Assembly: GCA_026018925.1 (NCBI GenBank)
Contig: JAKSZU010000012.1
Location: forward strand, 45,684,858-45,748,857
From: Tupaia tana
Lineage: Eukaryota; Chordata; Mammalia; Scandentia; Tupaiidae
Direction of reading: 5' to 3'
DNA: 64,000 nucleotides
In this document: positions 21,701-33,240 of the stretch, piece by piece
Layout of the letters: each line of letters starts with the position of its first letter
How positions within the stretch are numbered: position 1 is the stretch's first letter
Notes under the pieces: generated by a model
Told to the model about the DNA's origin: nothing
Seen by the model: the letters and a program-made list of their open reading frames with translations, nothing else
Databases searched by the model: none
Position numbers and translations under genes: made by a program

Positions 21701-22900
21701 CATGAGTGTATTACCCATTGGATATCTAAATATAAATTATTTTTTCATTTATTTTTGTGCATTTGAAAACAATATCCATCTTATTATTAGACCCTCCTGG
21801 CTAAGACCAAGCTTTAAATATGCTTTGGCTTCATGGAAAGGTTTCCAGGTGAAAAATGACATTTAGGACCTTCTGGATCTGGGCCCAAGAGTCTGGGCAG
21901 TGAAGTGGGACCCTTCCCCTCCAGGGAACCCCGAGCCCATCTGAGAGGCAGGAGAAGATGGGACTGAGGGGCTGAGATAGCACCAGCCCTGCCATGGCCC
22001 CAGTGCAGGTGTGAAGCCCTGGTGGACAGGACTGCCCTCATTACATTTGACTGCATGTCTTGCTGGAGCTGGCACCCGGGTAGGAGCAGGTGGGCATGAA
22101 CAGGCAGAAGAGGGTCACCGTGGCCCCTCATGTGGGGAAGGATTGAACATCTTATGCCCTCCCAATAGCCATTGTCAAATGCCCACCCTCTGCTCTGGGA
22201 ATTCGGGTCCTTGCACCCAAAGTGTTCAGACCTCCACTAAGGAAATGTTCTCCCCTCACTAAGCATGCTCTGTACACCTGTGCCAGGTGTTTCCCTCATA
22301 ATGGAGAAGAAGCCCGGGGCAGCCAGGACCGCCATCCCCCCGTGCCCACACCCCCTGGGGGTGCCCTATGCTGACACCTGCCCCCAGAAAGCAGGCACCT
22401 CAGCTGGTCTGTCTCCAGCCTGAAGGCCGGATCCCCTTTCCTCTTCCAGGGTCTACTCAACCCTGATCTGGAACACCTGTAGCCCGAGGCGGGTGTGGCT
22501 GCTTCATGACACCCATTTGGGGCGGCAGGCTCTCTGCTGCCAGGAGACCGTCTCCCTGGATCCTGACTCTTTGATGTGGCAACAGTGCGGAGGAGGGAGA
22601 GTGCCGCCCACCCCTCCCTGCGTGGGGGATGGCGGAGCCAGCTGGGGAGATGGAACAGGGGCCCCACACCAAGACTGGTCACTGTGGGCTGCCTGTGTGC
22701 AGTGGCCCCTTCTCAGCCCTGCTTGGGGGCAGGGTGGTCAGAGCAGAGCAAAGCAGAGAGGCACTGTGAGCAGGTGGCTCCTCAGGGACAAGGGCCTCAG
22801 GTGACAGCTTCTCCTGCACTGCCAACGCCAGAGGGTCTTGGCTCGACTTCACAAGTAGAGGGGTCCCCTTACACCTGTCACAGTGGAGGTCCTGGATCTA
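21700..22900. other. No recognised feature
   Basis: Short AT-rich start, then GC-rich unique sequence. Confidence 0.4.
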
Positions 22901-22914
22901 GATATGTGCCAGGA

Positions 22915-23010
22915 CCTCCACAAACCTTATCCCTAAACCTCATGGAGGGTGAACTGCAGCTTAGGGGAAGGGTGTCTTGTCCCAAAGTCATACAAGAGGC
23001 CTAAAGCCCC
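22915..23010 (-). mobile_element. MIR-like fragment, weak
   Basis: 'ggtgaactgcagcttagggg' and 'cccaaagtcatacaagagg'. Heavily diverged. Confidence 0.4.
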
Positions 23011-23139
23011 CACCTCTTCACTGCTCCCTCCCCTACACACGCATGTGCACACACACACACACCCCACTATCTCTTCCTGCCCTTGCTGATGTGTGTGTGC
23101 CCTGGGTCAGCTCGGGCACATGGTGGGTGGGGTAGACAT

Positions 23140-23460
23140 AGGGGGAAGAGCACTCGAGGAAGAAGGTGCAGCCCAAGCAGAAGCACCGCGGTGGGCAGTA
23201 CCGGGCGCGGGTAAGAAACCGCAGCGTGATGTCAGCTGGGGCTGGAAAGTGCGGTGGGTAAACGGGAGCGGAAGCAGGTTGGAAGGTTAGGAAGGGTGGG
23301 GTTTGGATGCCGGAAGAGAAGCCTGATTAGAGTACACGGGGACAGCACTGGAGGTTTCTGACTGGAAGTTGGGCGTTGCCGGAGTTGTCTTTCCAAAGAT
23401 GATCCGCACGGTCGCCGTGGAGGACTAACTCAGGCAACAAGACCCCGGATGGAGGCAGTG
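23140..23460 (+). mobile_element. Ancient long repeat fragment, class unassigned
   Basis: 'ggaagaaggtgcagcccaag' and 'ggaggcagtgaggaaacaag' fit the element seen at 37590-38460. Weak. Confidence 0.35.
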
Positions 23461-23489
23461 AGGAAACAAGGTGGCAGTTAAGAGAGGCT

Positions 23490-23710
23490 TCTGGAATAAG
23501 GATGCTTGGATGGAAGCCCGGTCGTGCTGCTCATTGGCTGGGTGACCTTGGGCCACGTACTTATCCCCTCTGGGCCTAAATTATTTCATCTATAAAATGA
23601 GGGTGATGATAATTCACCTCACGGGGCTATTAGGAGGGCAAAGTGAATTAAAACATGTCCAGAACGGAAAACAGAGCCTGTCAGAACATACCGGGTGTTA
23701 AGTCTCGGCC
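23490..23710 (+). mobile_element. MIR, strong
   Basis: 'gctgggtgaccttgggcc', 'catctataaaatgaggg' and 'ctcacggggctattagg'. Confidence 0.85.
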
Positions 23711-23843
23711 TTCTGTCCTGTGTCCTGATGACCATCGCCCTAGTACTCAGCCCTCATCCCTGCCCTAGGCCACTTTGCCGTGGGGGTTCTGTGAGCCTGC
23801 TCTGCTAGGAGCAGAAGGGAAGACAGAAGGGATGCTGAGGCCA

Positions 23844-23892
23844 GAGGCCCGGGCAGAGGAGAGGCCCAGGCAGAGGAGAGGCCCGGGCACAG
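23844..23892 (+). repeat. Minisatellite, ~17-18-bp unit x ~3
   Basis: Three consecutive copies of AGAGGCCCRGGCASAGG with small differences. Confidence 0.75.
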
Positions 23893-23899
23893 GAGCTGT

Positions 23900-25400
23900 T
23901 CTTACTGAATACTGAGGTGTCAACAGCCCAGATCTAGGTAGCCTGCTGTGTTTTCAGACTCCAAGTAGGTGCCCAGCCCAGCAAGGACTGGGCTGATGGC
24001 TAAGACCCTCTCCCACCCTGTCCCGTCTCAGCTCTAGGTGGGCAGGGGGACACTCTACCAGTTTCTCTAAGCAGGGATCTCTGTGTTCACGGAGCAAGGG
24101 CCAAATACAGAGTCCGAGAGGAGGAGCAGAGGGGATGTCTTGGCAGTGGGCTGGTGGGCTCTCCCAGGCAGCTCTAATGAGGCATGTGAAGGCCACAGAG
24201 GTTGCCGCAGTGGTGGCGCGGCCGACAGGAGGGCAGGGACGAGGCAGACCTGGCGTGACAGCCGGGGCAGCCGTGTGCGATCAGCCCTGCGCCGGCGGTT
24301 GCTCGGGTGAGCAAGTGCGCGGAGAGTCATTCGCTTCTAATAACCCTAATCCACTCATTACCACTCCCGCAGCTGATGGGTGACTCAGGCCCCAGCCGCC
24401 CAGGGTCCCTGCCTTTGTAACTCCCATTCCGCCCTCCCCGCTCACATCTGTGCAACAGCTGGGCTTCAGGACAGCCAGTTCCTGCAGGATCCGGCACCAT
24501 CTGCTTCCCCCAGGGGAGCCAGGCACCTCAGAGGGTGTGCTCATGGGGGTGGACCCCCTGGAAGGGTAGGGTGGGGCTCAGGAGGCCTGGTCTCTCTCCC
24601 TGGGCCCTGACTGATGTTAAACATGTTTCCCTGACCCCTGAGCCTTGGCGTCTGGAGCTGCTTGATGGAAAGGCTGTCTGACTCCCTTCCTGCTCCTCCA
24701 GCCTAGTGTAGGAAGGGGGTTTTCCCAGGGAAGCCTGGGGTTCCTGTGTGCATGTACAGGGGTGGGGCGCTTCGTTATGGGACAACTGGACTGTTGACCT
24801 CTACAGCATGTGGATGGAGTGCAACGGAGTGGGTGGGGTGTAGAGGCACCACCCGCCAGCACCACCTTCTGCCCCACCCAGCCTTAGGATGCCATTCATG
24901 TTGGGGTCCTCAGTCCCCTCTCTCCTATCCCTGCTGGGCTCATGGGACGTGTCCCCATGGCTGCACCTTCCTGGAACAGGCAGGAGTTGATGGGGTCCTT
25001 GGTACTAACGGTAAAGCCTACAGAGCGGCACCATGCATCCTTCGTAGGCATGGTATGCCAGGCGGCCTCACGGCAGTGCAGCCAGCTCACAGGGCAGGGG
25101 CCTGAGGCCCGAGGGGCTACACCATCATGCCTCACAGAGGGCAGCGCCGGGGTGTGAACCCAGCTGTGTGACTGCAGGTCTTCTCACAGTCACAGAGCTA
25201 CGAGAGGCCCGAGTGCCGGGTGCAAAACTGAAGGCTCCCCTTCTCAGATCACCGGGTCTGGAGGCCTGGTTGCCTCATCTGCCTTTATACCCACCTGGCA
25301 TGGTGTGGGCACTCAGCCATTGTTTGGTGCCTGAAGAAATCATCCAACTCCCGAAAGCGGAATCTCTCTGGCTGAAGCAAAGATGGGGTTTCATTGGCCA
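23900..25400. other. Unique sequence apart from the 24270-24400 block
   Basis: GC-rich with open frames of 70-120 codons, none recognised. Confidence 0.4.
24270..24400. promoter_or_regulatory. Conserved-looking noncoding block upstream of SYT7
   Basis: Contains GAGTCATTCG, TAATAACCCTAATCC (OTX/CRX-like TAATCC), CTCATTACC, CAGCTG and a perfect AP-1 site GGTGACTCAG within about 70 bases, after a CpG-rich lead. No repeat similarity. Confidence 0.4.
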
Positions 25401-25404
25401 ATTC

Positions 25405-25530
25405 CTATTCTACTTCTCTCCCAGACTCTCATTTTCAGATAGTAAAACTGAAGTGGAGAGAGGGAAGGGGCCGATGCAGGATCATCCATCAAGTGGATGG
25501 TAGAGGCAAGACTGGAGTCCCTGTAAAGGA
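25405..25530 (-). mobile_element. MIR fragment
   Basis: 'tcattttcagatagtaaaac' followed by 'tgaagtggag'. Diverged. Confidence 0.5.
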
Positions 25531-26060
25531 CGTCCCAGGAGGGCAACGCTGGGGACCTCAGGAGCAACCCAGGACTCTTGTCTCTCCCAGAGGGGGCTGG
25601 GCCACATCCCCGTCCCTTTCCTCAGGCTGAGTTGCGAGTGGGAAGTGGGGAGCGAAGGGGGCTGAAAACCCAGCCTGGACCAAGCTCTCTGAGCACCATA
25701 ATTAACAAGCGCACCGGGCTCCATGCCCCGCCCCCAGTGTCCTACATGGCGCTCTGGATGGCTTACTCCAGGGACGGCCCATGTGTGTCTAGCGCAGGGC
25801 CACCTCATTCCCTGCTGTTGACACACCCAACTCCCTTCTTCCAACAGCAAACATTGGGCCTGGAGAGATGGTCTAATTGGCTGGCAGTGTCCTACTCCTG
25901 GCTCCCCTCCTTGCCTAAACAGACAGCCCTGTTTGTCCTCTCTGCCCAGACTCCAGGACTTGACCGTCCCCCAGCTCCCTGCCTCGCTGGTCGCTCACTG
26001 CGTCTGGTTCTCACAGAATCCTCATCAGAACTAAATCAGTACACGAAAAACCCTTAGGAC
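25530..26060. other. No recognised feature
   Basis: Unique-looking sequence; the 159-codon frame has no family character. Confidence 0.4.
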
Positions 26061-26185
26061 AACCCCTCAGTCCCTACCTAAGCCACAACATCTCCGCTTT
26101 TCCAGACGAGGAAACTGAGACCCAGGAGGGAGGAGAGTGGCCTGAGACCTCCTAGAGCAGGGGGCGGGGCCAGCACCGAACTCTC
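26060..26185 (-). mobile_element. MIR fragment
   Basis: 'cagacgaggaaactgagac' then 'cctgagacctcctagagcag'. Confidence 0.65.
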
Positions 26186-26189
26186 AGTG

Positions 26190-26920
26190 TCTTGGCACGT
26201 GCAGTTCTTGTTGTCAGAAAAGCCTTTCCTCAGAGAAGCTTCAGGCCACAGACTGAATGGCAACCCTGGCTGCTTTCGATATGGTTCAAAATCCTCACTG
26301 TCTTTTTCATCACCCCGTAAGCCTCTGGAGACGCCCTAGTTCATCTCAAGGCCCCCAACTCCCAGTCCGGAGCACCGAGTGAGGTCCTGGGTGAAGGACT
26401 GGAAAAGGATGCATTGGTGGACTTGAGCCAGACTGCAGCATCTCAATCTGGGTCCAGTTTGGGCCCTCAAATCCCTGCCTCTGCTCTCCCCGGGCCAAGG
26501 TAATTTTAGTAGGCCTCTCAGGCCCCTTGTTCCAAAATCCCAGTGGGCATGTAAGACTGTGGTCTGCCTTGCTCGCCCATGCCATGGGCCCAGCTTGGGC
26601 AGAGCCTTCTCTGGGCTATTGTGCGTGAGTCACTGGCAAACTGTAAACAAGTCTCTGAGCACGGGCTGTACCACCAAGGTGCTGGCACTCGTCCTAGCTG
26701 TACCGGGGGGATCTAAAAGAAGACATGGCTCCCACGCACCCATGATGGAAAGGAGAAGGTGGAATAGAAACAGGGGGGAGGCTTCCAGATTTGCATCCCA
26801 ACACGTGCACAGGAGTCAGGAATGCAGCCCTGGCCAGGGAGGGGACGGAACAGAAGCAGGGGGATGAGCAGAGGAATTCAGCAGGGACCTGTGGAGAGGA
26901 GGTGGGGTGGCTGCCGGCAT
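26190..26920. other. No recognised feature
   Basis: Unique-looking sequence between two MIR-rich stretches. Confidence 0.4.
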
Positions 26921-26924
26921 TGTC

Positions 26925-27010
26925 AAAACCATCTCTGTTTCCGGAGCACCTACTATGTGACAGGCACTGCTCCAGAGCCAGGGATACTATAGTGAGCAAA
27001 ACAAAAAGCC
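26925..27010 (+). mobile_element. Ancient long repeat, 5' part
   Basis: 'gagcacctactatgtgacag' followed by 'gcactgctccagagccaggg' and 'agtgagcaaaac'. A very widespread mammalian phrase, likely the start of the element at 37590-38460. Confidence 0.55.
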
Positions 27011-27104
27011 CAGGCTACGGAGATCAGAAAAGCAGAACAGACTAAGGGGGAGGGGGGTGCAGGGCAGCAGCCTGGGTCGTCGTTTGTAAGACATCGTATA
27101 AGGA

Positions 27105-27225
27105 CAGGACCTCCGAGATCTCTCCAACCACTTTTCAGATGAAGAAACTGAGGCCCAGAAAGGCTGAGGATTTGTCCAAGGTTGCACAGAGAGGCCAGGG
27201 GTAGGCCCCAGGTCCTGCGTGTGGG
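27105..27225 (-). mobile_element. MIR fragment
   Basis: 'cagatgaagaaactgaggcc' then 'ccaaggttgcacagag'. Confidence 0.75.
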
Positions 27226-27689
27226 CTCAGAGCTGAGGCTGATCTCTTGGCCTTTAGAAAGGAGGGGCTTTCACCTTCAGGAAAGCCCTGAGCTCAGCCC
27301 GTCCCCATCGGGGCCCATGGTGGGGTGCCTGATTTCCATGGTCCTGCAATACTGACCACTGGACGGAGCAGGACCCCTCCCCTTCAGTCCCCTATGGGAG
27401 GGGCCTCAAGGCACCGTGAAGCAGCAGGGGCTCTGACATCAGGGTCCCAGCAGCAGGTCCCCTTGGCTGAGCCTCCTCTACATCCTTGTCTAAACGGGCA
27501 GCTCTGACTCCATGTTCCTCCCTGGCCTTTCTAAGACCAAAAAGGACATGTCTTTACTGCCCCTCATCCCCTCCACCTTAGGAGCAGCCAGCTGGGGCCA
27601 CCAAGGTGGTCTGGCATCTGAAAACCCAGGCTTCTTCAAGCCCTCCACCCCACCTACACCGCAGCCTGGGGCTTTATGTCCGCTGACTC

Positions 27690-27880
27690 CATTTCCCGGG
27701 CTCCGACAGCCACGGCCGCGGCAGGGTCAGACCGCGGGCGCTGACATTTCGGAGGCTCACGCTCTGCTAAGTGAACATTAGACACAGATTACTTAGCCGC
27801 TGAAATTTGTGGCTGCCTCCTACATGCCGCTTGATAAGCTTTTATTGTCACCTCCCTCTGGTGCTGCATCCTCGGGCCTG
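27690..27880. promoter_or_regulatory. Conserved-looking noncoding block upstream of SYT7
   Basis: CpG-rich start (CACGGCCGCGGCAGG) running into an AT-richer part with ACAGATTACTTAGCC and TTGATAAGCTTTTATTG. Looks like unique regulatory DNA rather than repeat; candidate enhancer. Confidence 0.35.
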
Positions 27881-28284
27881 TGACAGCTCATTCTCCTGGA
27901 GCCACGAGGCTGCCTGGTGGGGGCAGAGCAGCGGCCAGAGCTCAGCTGTGCTGCCTTGAGTACAAGGCTTGCCCCTTCTGGTCTCACCAGGAAACAGCTC
28001 TTTAGAGTGGACTCAGATTTTCTGTCCAGAGGTTCCCCCCCTCACTGGTCAACTGGGTGCAGACCTAGACTCAGGACAAAGCAGCCGAACCCCTGTACCA
28101 AACAAGTTGGCATTCAAAGCGCCTCACCCCAGAAGGGTTCCTAGAACCCTGACTCCAACGTTCCCCTTCCCTGTTCAGGGTCCTATCACACCTGTCCAAG
28201 CTCACCCAAAAAGGCATCCTGGGTGTATGTGCGTACAGGTGCTCCATGGAGCAGGCTGGCAGGTACACAATCTCTGTAGATATC

Positions 28285-28510
28285 CCTTCCATCAGTCATT
28301 CATTCGACAAACAGCTCTTGGGGAAAACTGCGTACCCAGCTCCATGCTGGGTCCTGGGATATTAGGAGCTACTCTAGCCTTCCGCTCAAAGAGCTGCCAG
28401 TCTGATGAGAAGTACGATTACATTCCAGGTGATGAATGTGTGGTGGGGAAGCCAGGGGAGTCTGCCTGGAGGAGGTCACATCTACACTGAGACTAGAAGG
28501 GTGAGTGGGA
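28285..28510 (+). mobile_element. Ancient long repeat fragment
   Basis: 'tcattcattcgacaaacagc', 'aaagagctgccagtctgatg' and 'cctggaggaggtcacatcta'. Confidence 0.55.
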
Positions 28511-29412
28511 GTTAAGCAGGTGGGAACACCAGCTCCAGGTCTGGAGTGTAGAGAAAACACTGATTTTCCCGGAAACACTAGTATATTGTTGAGTTGGCCT
28601 CTAAGCTCCCCGACTGGCTATTCCCCACCCCTCTGATAAAGAAGGGGAGCTAATTCTCTCCCATTGGGTAAGCTCCAACCCCTCCATGCAGGGGTTGCCT
28701 GAAGGAGAATTCCCAGGAGCATGGTTCCTTGCCCCTTCCCCCTAACCTGCCAATCACTTCTCCTCTCTGAGCCTCATCTGGGCCTGGGACAGTCACGTCC
28801 ATGGGTTAATATTATGAGAGACCTGGAGGAGAGGAGGGCGGGCCCAGCCCTTTCCCTGTCCAATGAGGGTGCAGCCTGGAATTGGTCTGCAGGAGGGTGG
28901 GAGGGGAGAGACCCTGACCTCTCACCCTACCAACCTCAGCCCAGGCCATGCTCTCTCTCTGGTTCATCTCACATCAGGAGGCTTTCTCCCTAAGTCCCCC
29001 TCCCGCCACACCAGGTAGTGATAACAAAAGAAAGAAATAGTCCTCTCACTACCTGCGGTGTGCCCGTGATGAGAAAAGCCTTCCAGCCGACCCTGGTCTC
29101 TTCAGAGCCCTCACTGCCACCTAGTCCTACCTGTCGTGACCCTCTGGCTGCCCACCCCATCTCCACCCCCGGCTTCCCCATGACTGACCAGGATGGGGCA
29201 GAGAAAACACCCCTCACAACAAGGATTCAGAGCCTAGGCATGTGTAGCATAGGGCAAAGGGGACGGAGGGTACAGGGGACCAGCCCGAGACAGGTCATCA
29301 GGTCATAATCCCGTCCTGGTTTATAGGGAGGCAGAGGTGTGGGGTGGGAGTAGAGTCCACAGTCAACAGACACTCAGCCCGACTCAGTTTCCAGAAAGGG
29401 CTGGACTCCCTT
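28510..29412. other. No recognised feature
   Basis: Unique-looking sequence. Confidence 0.4.
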
Positions 29413-29429
29413 GAAGAACTCAATGAGTT

Positions 29430-29661
29430 ATGCTGAGCTCCCATGTAGTCGACCGCGGTTCGAGTCCCAGACCTGGTGGCTTAAACTCACACCGGGCACG
29501 TGTGTGTGCGTGCCCAAGATCTCAAGAGGAGAATGGAGGAGAAGGGATTGTGGCGTGGCCATCCCCCCTGGGGGGTGATTTCTCGCTTTCTGCCTCTCTG
29601 TCTCTCTCTGTCTTTCTGGTGAGCGCACGCGCCCTATAGTAAAAACCTCTTAAAAGAAGAA
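29430..29661 (+). mobile_element. SINE-A, 5'-truncated
   Basis: Starts within the tRNA head (GAGCTCCCATGTAGTCGACC), lacking the A box, yet is bracketed by a perfect 17-base target duplication GAAGAACTCAATGAGTT (29413-29429, 29662-29678). The truncation is therefore from the insertion event itself. Tail is (GAA)n. Confidence 0.9.
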
Positions 29662-29714
29662 GAAGAACTCAATGAGTTTATGGAATCTGACTGGCAGAGC
29701 CAGGGGCACATCAG

Positions 29715-29800
29715 GAATGGGCTAAGTGGGACTGGGGTTTCCCAGTCACACAGCAAGAGAAGGCCAAGTCAGGACTAGAGCTTGGGCCTTAAGCCCCGTC
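29715..29800 (-). mobile_element. MIR fragment
   Basis: 'cccagtcacacagcaagaga' and 'caggactagagcttggg'. Confidence 0.55.
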
Positions 29801-30189
29801 CCACGCTGGGAACACTGGTGGGAATGGGACACAGGGTTACCTAGAGGCCTATGACATAGCCAGGGTGCTACAGTGGTCAGAGGTCAAGGCTAAGCATGAC
29901 TTCTTCCCTACTCTGCAAAAGCTGGGTTCCTGTCCCACCAGCCTGGGGCATGGGTGAGGGAGAAGAGGAATTCTTGCCCAGATCTTCTAAGAAGCCACAT
30001 TTCCAGGTTTGGACCTGGACAGGCCAGAATTGCAAAAAGCTAGAAGAAAACTTCTGGGTCACCCACAGAGGAGGGAACTGAGGCCTCAAGTCCAGGGAGA
30101 GACAGGCATCCCAAATCCCAGGCCCCAGTGGGGGCCAATGCATGTCTTTGACTCCAGCCAGGGATCTGTCTGATAATCACGGTCATTAA

Positions 30190-30370
30190 GAGGCTAGGCT
30201 GTGGATAGAGTCTGACACACCTGGGTTCGAATCTCTGCTCTGCCACTCACCAACTGTGGGATCTCACTTTACTCCCTAGTCATTTACATTCTCTGAGCCT
30301 CAGCTTCTCCATCCTTACCTGGGGATAGCAATACCACATCAGCCGGTCCAAGGATCGAATGCAATAACGT
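30190..30370 (+). mobile_element. MIR
   Basis: 'cctgggttcgaatctctgct', 'ctgccactcaccaactgtg' and 'ctctgagcctcagcttctcc'. Confidence 0.8.
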
Positions 30371-30462
30371 GAGCTTCAGGAGGGCAGATTTTGTCTCGTT
30401 CCCTACTGGGTGCCTAGTAACTAGAACCTGCCTGACACACAATAGGTCCTCAATAAAAAAGA
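30370..30462 (+). mobile_element. L2 3' end
   Basis: 'cttcaggagggcagattttg' and 'cctgcctgacacacaatagg' followed by 'tcctcaataaa', the L2 terminus. Confidence 0.65.
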
Positions 30463-30465
30463 GTG

Positions 30466-30709
30466 GGACCAGCAGATGATGTAATGGTTACACCGTTGGA
30501 CTCCCAAGCAGTCGACCATGGTTTGACTCCCGACCTGGCTTAAAACTCTACTGGGTGAGTGTGCCCAAAATCTTGAAAAGAGAATGGAAGAGAAGGGAAT
30601 GTGGGTGGTCATTCCTCGTGGGGAGGTGATTTCTCACTTTCTGTCTCTCTGTTTCGCTCTTTTTCTCTGGCGAGCACATGCTCCCTATAGCACAAATCTC
30701 TTTCAAAAA

Positions 30710-30756
<47 letters not shown>
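30466..30756 (+). mobile_element. SINE-A with (AAAT)n tail
   Basis: Head GGGACCAGCAGATGATGTAATGG, internal deletion in the CpG-rich segment, and a tail expanded to (AAAT)n over about 30708-30756, now a tetranucleotide microsatellite. Confidence 0.85.
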
Positions 30757-30757
<1 letters not shown>

Positions 30758-30928
30758 AGTTAGCACTCTATACTGTGCGACTCTGGATAGGCATTGCTAG
30801 AGGGGGCAAAAAGGGCGTGACTTCTTTTATTCCACAGTCCCCTGAGGGAAGATGGAGGTGGCTGCTGCAGAAGGGCTCGCGTGTCCTTCTGCAAGCCTGC
30901 TCCGAGTGGCCACCTCCACCATGCACAG

Positions 30929-31126
30929 CTGGACGCCCCTCTGCAACACAGCTTCTGGTTAGGGGCCGGCCAGTGGGCTATTTTCTAGGTTTCTCAAAGG
31001 CTCAGTATTGGAGGTTTGTGAATCCAGAAATCTCTAGGCCCTGGAGAAAGAAAGCCACCCCCCACTCTGACCCTCTGGAGGAAATGGCCCCCAGGGGCCA
31101 GGGAGGGAAAACCAGGAAGGGCCAGA
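30929..31126 (+). repeat. ~198-bp local duplication, copy 1
   Basis: From CTGGACGCCCCTCTGCAACA to GGAAGGGCCAGA. Matches 31938-32407 in order and spacing at about 80% by eye once the SINE in the second copy is removed. Confidence 0.8.
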
Positions 31127-31456
31127 TGGCTATCCTGGGACAGAATGACTGAATGACTGTGCGTCCTCGGGCAAGTTCCGCACTTTCTAATTGGTTCCCC
31201 TGCAGCTCAGGGAGACCATTACTACGTGAGGGTTGCTCCTGGACCCGGTCCATGGCCTTGCCTGAGAGTACTAACCCTTCCTCTCCTAGCTGCCCAGAGG
31301 GAGGGGCTGAGGGGCGGGGCTGGGCACAACCGTGGGAATGGGGCAGTGGCTGGTCTCTGCCAGGTTCCGGGAGCCTGGGCTCTGCTCTTGGTCTGTCTGC
31401 TTACAGGACACAGGTTCTCGCATGGCTAGGAGCAAGCCGCTGGTGGCTGCTGGCTG

Positions 31457-31499
31457 GTTCATTAAGGGGCTAGGGGCAGGGCTAGGGGCAGGGCTAGTG
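31457..31499 (+). repeat. Short tandem repeat, ~13-bp unit
   Basis: Three consecutive GGGGCAGGGCTA-type units. Confidence 0.8.
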
Positions 31500-31884
31500 C
31501 CTTGCTGAGCACTTTGTCTACCCCTACCCCAGCCTTAATGCCGCCTGGCACTTGCTGCTTCCTCCCCACCAGGCATCTGGGAACTGTAGGGAACGGTGTG
31601 CTCTCAAAACAGCTGAGAGAGCCCATTCCGGCCCATTAGCTGCTGCTCCTTGCAGGCCCCCAGTGAGGGAGGCTGTACTGCTACCTCCAGGAAACAGGGA
31701 GTGGAGCGTGAAGCTCTAGGAGCAAGAGGCCCCAGCTGGGCGTGGAGGGCAGGTCCCTATGCGGCTGTGAGCCCTCACAGGGATACGACTCTCATTGCAT
31801 GGTCTTCCCACAGTCTGCTGCCAGACAAGCAGAAGAGAGTCAACCACATTTGTCTCTAAGAATCCTCCCATCCTCATCCTCTCC

Positions 31885-31940
31885 CTACACACACACACAC
31901 TCACACACACATGGACACACATACGGACACACACATGCTG
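31885..31940 (+). repeat. CA-rich imperfect microsatellite
   Basis: ACACACACAC interspersed with TCACAC, TGGACAC and TACGGACAC, abutting copy 2 of the local duplication. Confidence 0.85.
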
Positions 31941-32407
31941 GACCCTCCTCTGCATCACAGCCTCTGAACAGGGGCTGACCAGTGAGCTATTTTCTGGGGT
32001 TCTAAAAGGCCTAGATCTGGGGACCAGCAGTTGGCATAATGGCTATGTCACTGGACTCCCATGTAGTTGACCGCCGTTCAAGTCCCAGACCCGGTGACTT
32101 AAACTCACACCGGGCACGTGTGTGTGCGTGTCCAAGATCCCGAGAGGAGACTGGCGGAAGGAAAAGGGATTGCGGTGTGGCTATCCCCCCTGGGGGGCTG
32201 ATTTCTTGCTTTCTGTCTATTTCTCTTTGTCTTTCTGGCGAGCGCACACACCCTCTGGCAAAAATCTCTCCCCCAAAAAAGGCCTAGATCTGAAGGTTTG
32301 TGAGTCCAGAAAGTTCTGGGCTCTGGAGAAAAAAAGCTACACCTCCTCCTGACCATTTGGAGGAAATGGCCTCCAGGGGCCAGGGAAGAAAAACAGGAAG
32401 GGCCAGA
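31938..32407 (+). repeat. ~197-bp local duplication, copy 2, with SINE inside
   Basis: From CTGGACCCTCCTCTGCATCA to GGAAGGGCCAGA. Subtracting the SINE and one target duplication (273 bases) leaves 197, against 198 in copy 1. Confidence 0.8.
32020..32276 (+). mobile_element. SINE-A in duplication copy 2
   Basis: Complete copy with target duplication AAAAGGCCTAGATCTG at 32004-32019 and 32277-32292. Absent from copy 1, so it inserted after the duplication. Confidence 0.9.
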
Positions 32408-32614
32408 CTGGGGAGGAAGTCTGGGGGTGGGGCCCCAGGAGAGAGGCACTCGCCCCAGCCCTTCTCTTCCTCTTATGCCCCGTGGGCTCTGCTAAGGGCA
32501 GTCAGTGTGACCCTGGCCTTGGCCTGAGCAAGGGACTGTCCTAGACTTCCCAGTGGGTCTGTCCCTGTTGGCTGCTGCCCACCTGACGTCTCCTCCCCCA
32601 TAACCCTTCCCTCC

Positions 32615-32785
32615 TCATTTACTGAGCCCTCCTGTGCCGGGCAACAAGTACGAACCGAAATAACACAGACTGCTTACTCCTACCATCACCGCTGTCTTAC
32701 AGACGTAAAAACCGAGCATGAGAACATAGGGAAGCAAAGCCCCAGGTTACACAGCAGATGAGCAGTGGTGAATTCAAACACTGGC
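32615..32785 (-). mobile_element. MIR
   Basis: 'actgagccctcctgtgccgg', 'cttacagacgtaaaaaccg' and 'ccccaggttacacagcagat'. Confidence 0.7.
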
Positions 32786-32789
32786 AACG

Positions 32790-33240
32790 CTAACCCTGCA
32801 CAGCCCTCGCTGGTAACAGGACGCAAATTCCAGAGCCGCTGTCCTGAAGGAAACAGCAGTGAGCGCTGAGATCCAGCAGGGCCGGGCGAGCCCTGAACCG
32901 GGAAGTGAGCAGGAAGGTTGGCTGCTGCAGAGCCCCCTGCAGTCCCTTCACTCTCCCACCGGCCGGCGTGGGGTGACTATTTCTCATGATCTGCTTTCGC
33001 AGACCCCCTACCTCTGCCTCCCCCTCACACCCTGTCCTCACTCTCAGCCGATGACCTTGTTTCCCACTCCCCGAAGACAATCTAGCCTCGGAGAAGTACA
33101 TCCAGATTCACACGGGCACGTCCGCCCCCACCAGCATCTGCACCCACACACTTCGCCTCCCCGAGTCCTACAAGGCATGACTGCCCACGCTCCACCCGCC
33201 ACCCCACTGGGGCTGGAGCCCAGCCCCTCTGATCTGCTCA
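32790..33240. other. No recognised feature
   Basis: The 236-codon frame starting at 32859 runs from this region into the L2 remnant. The upstream part may be the L2 5' portion, but I cannot show it. Confidence 0.35.
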
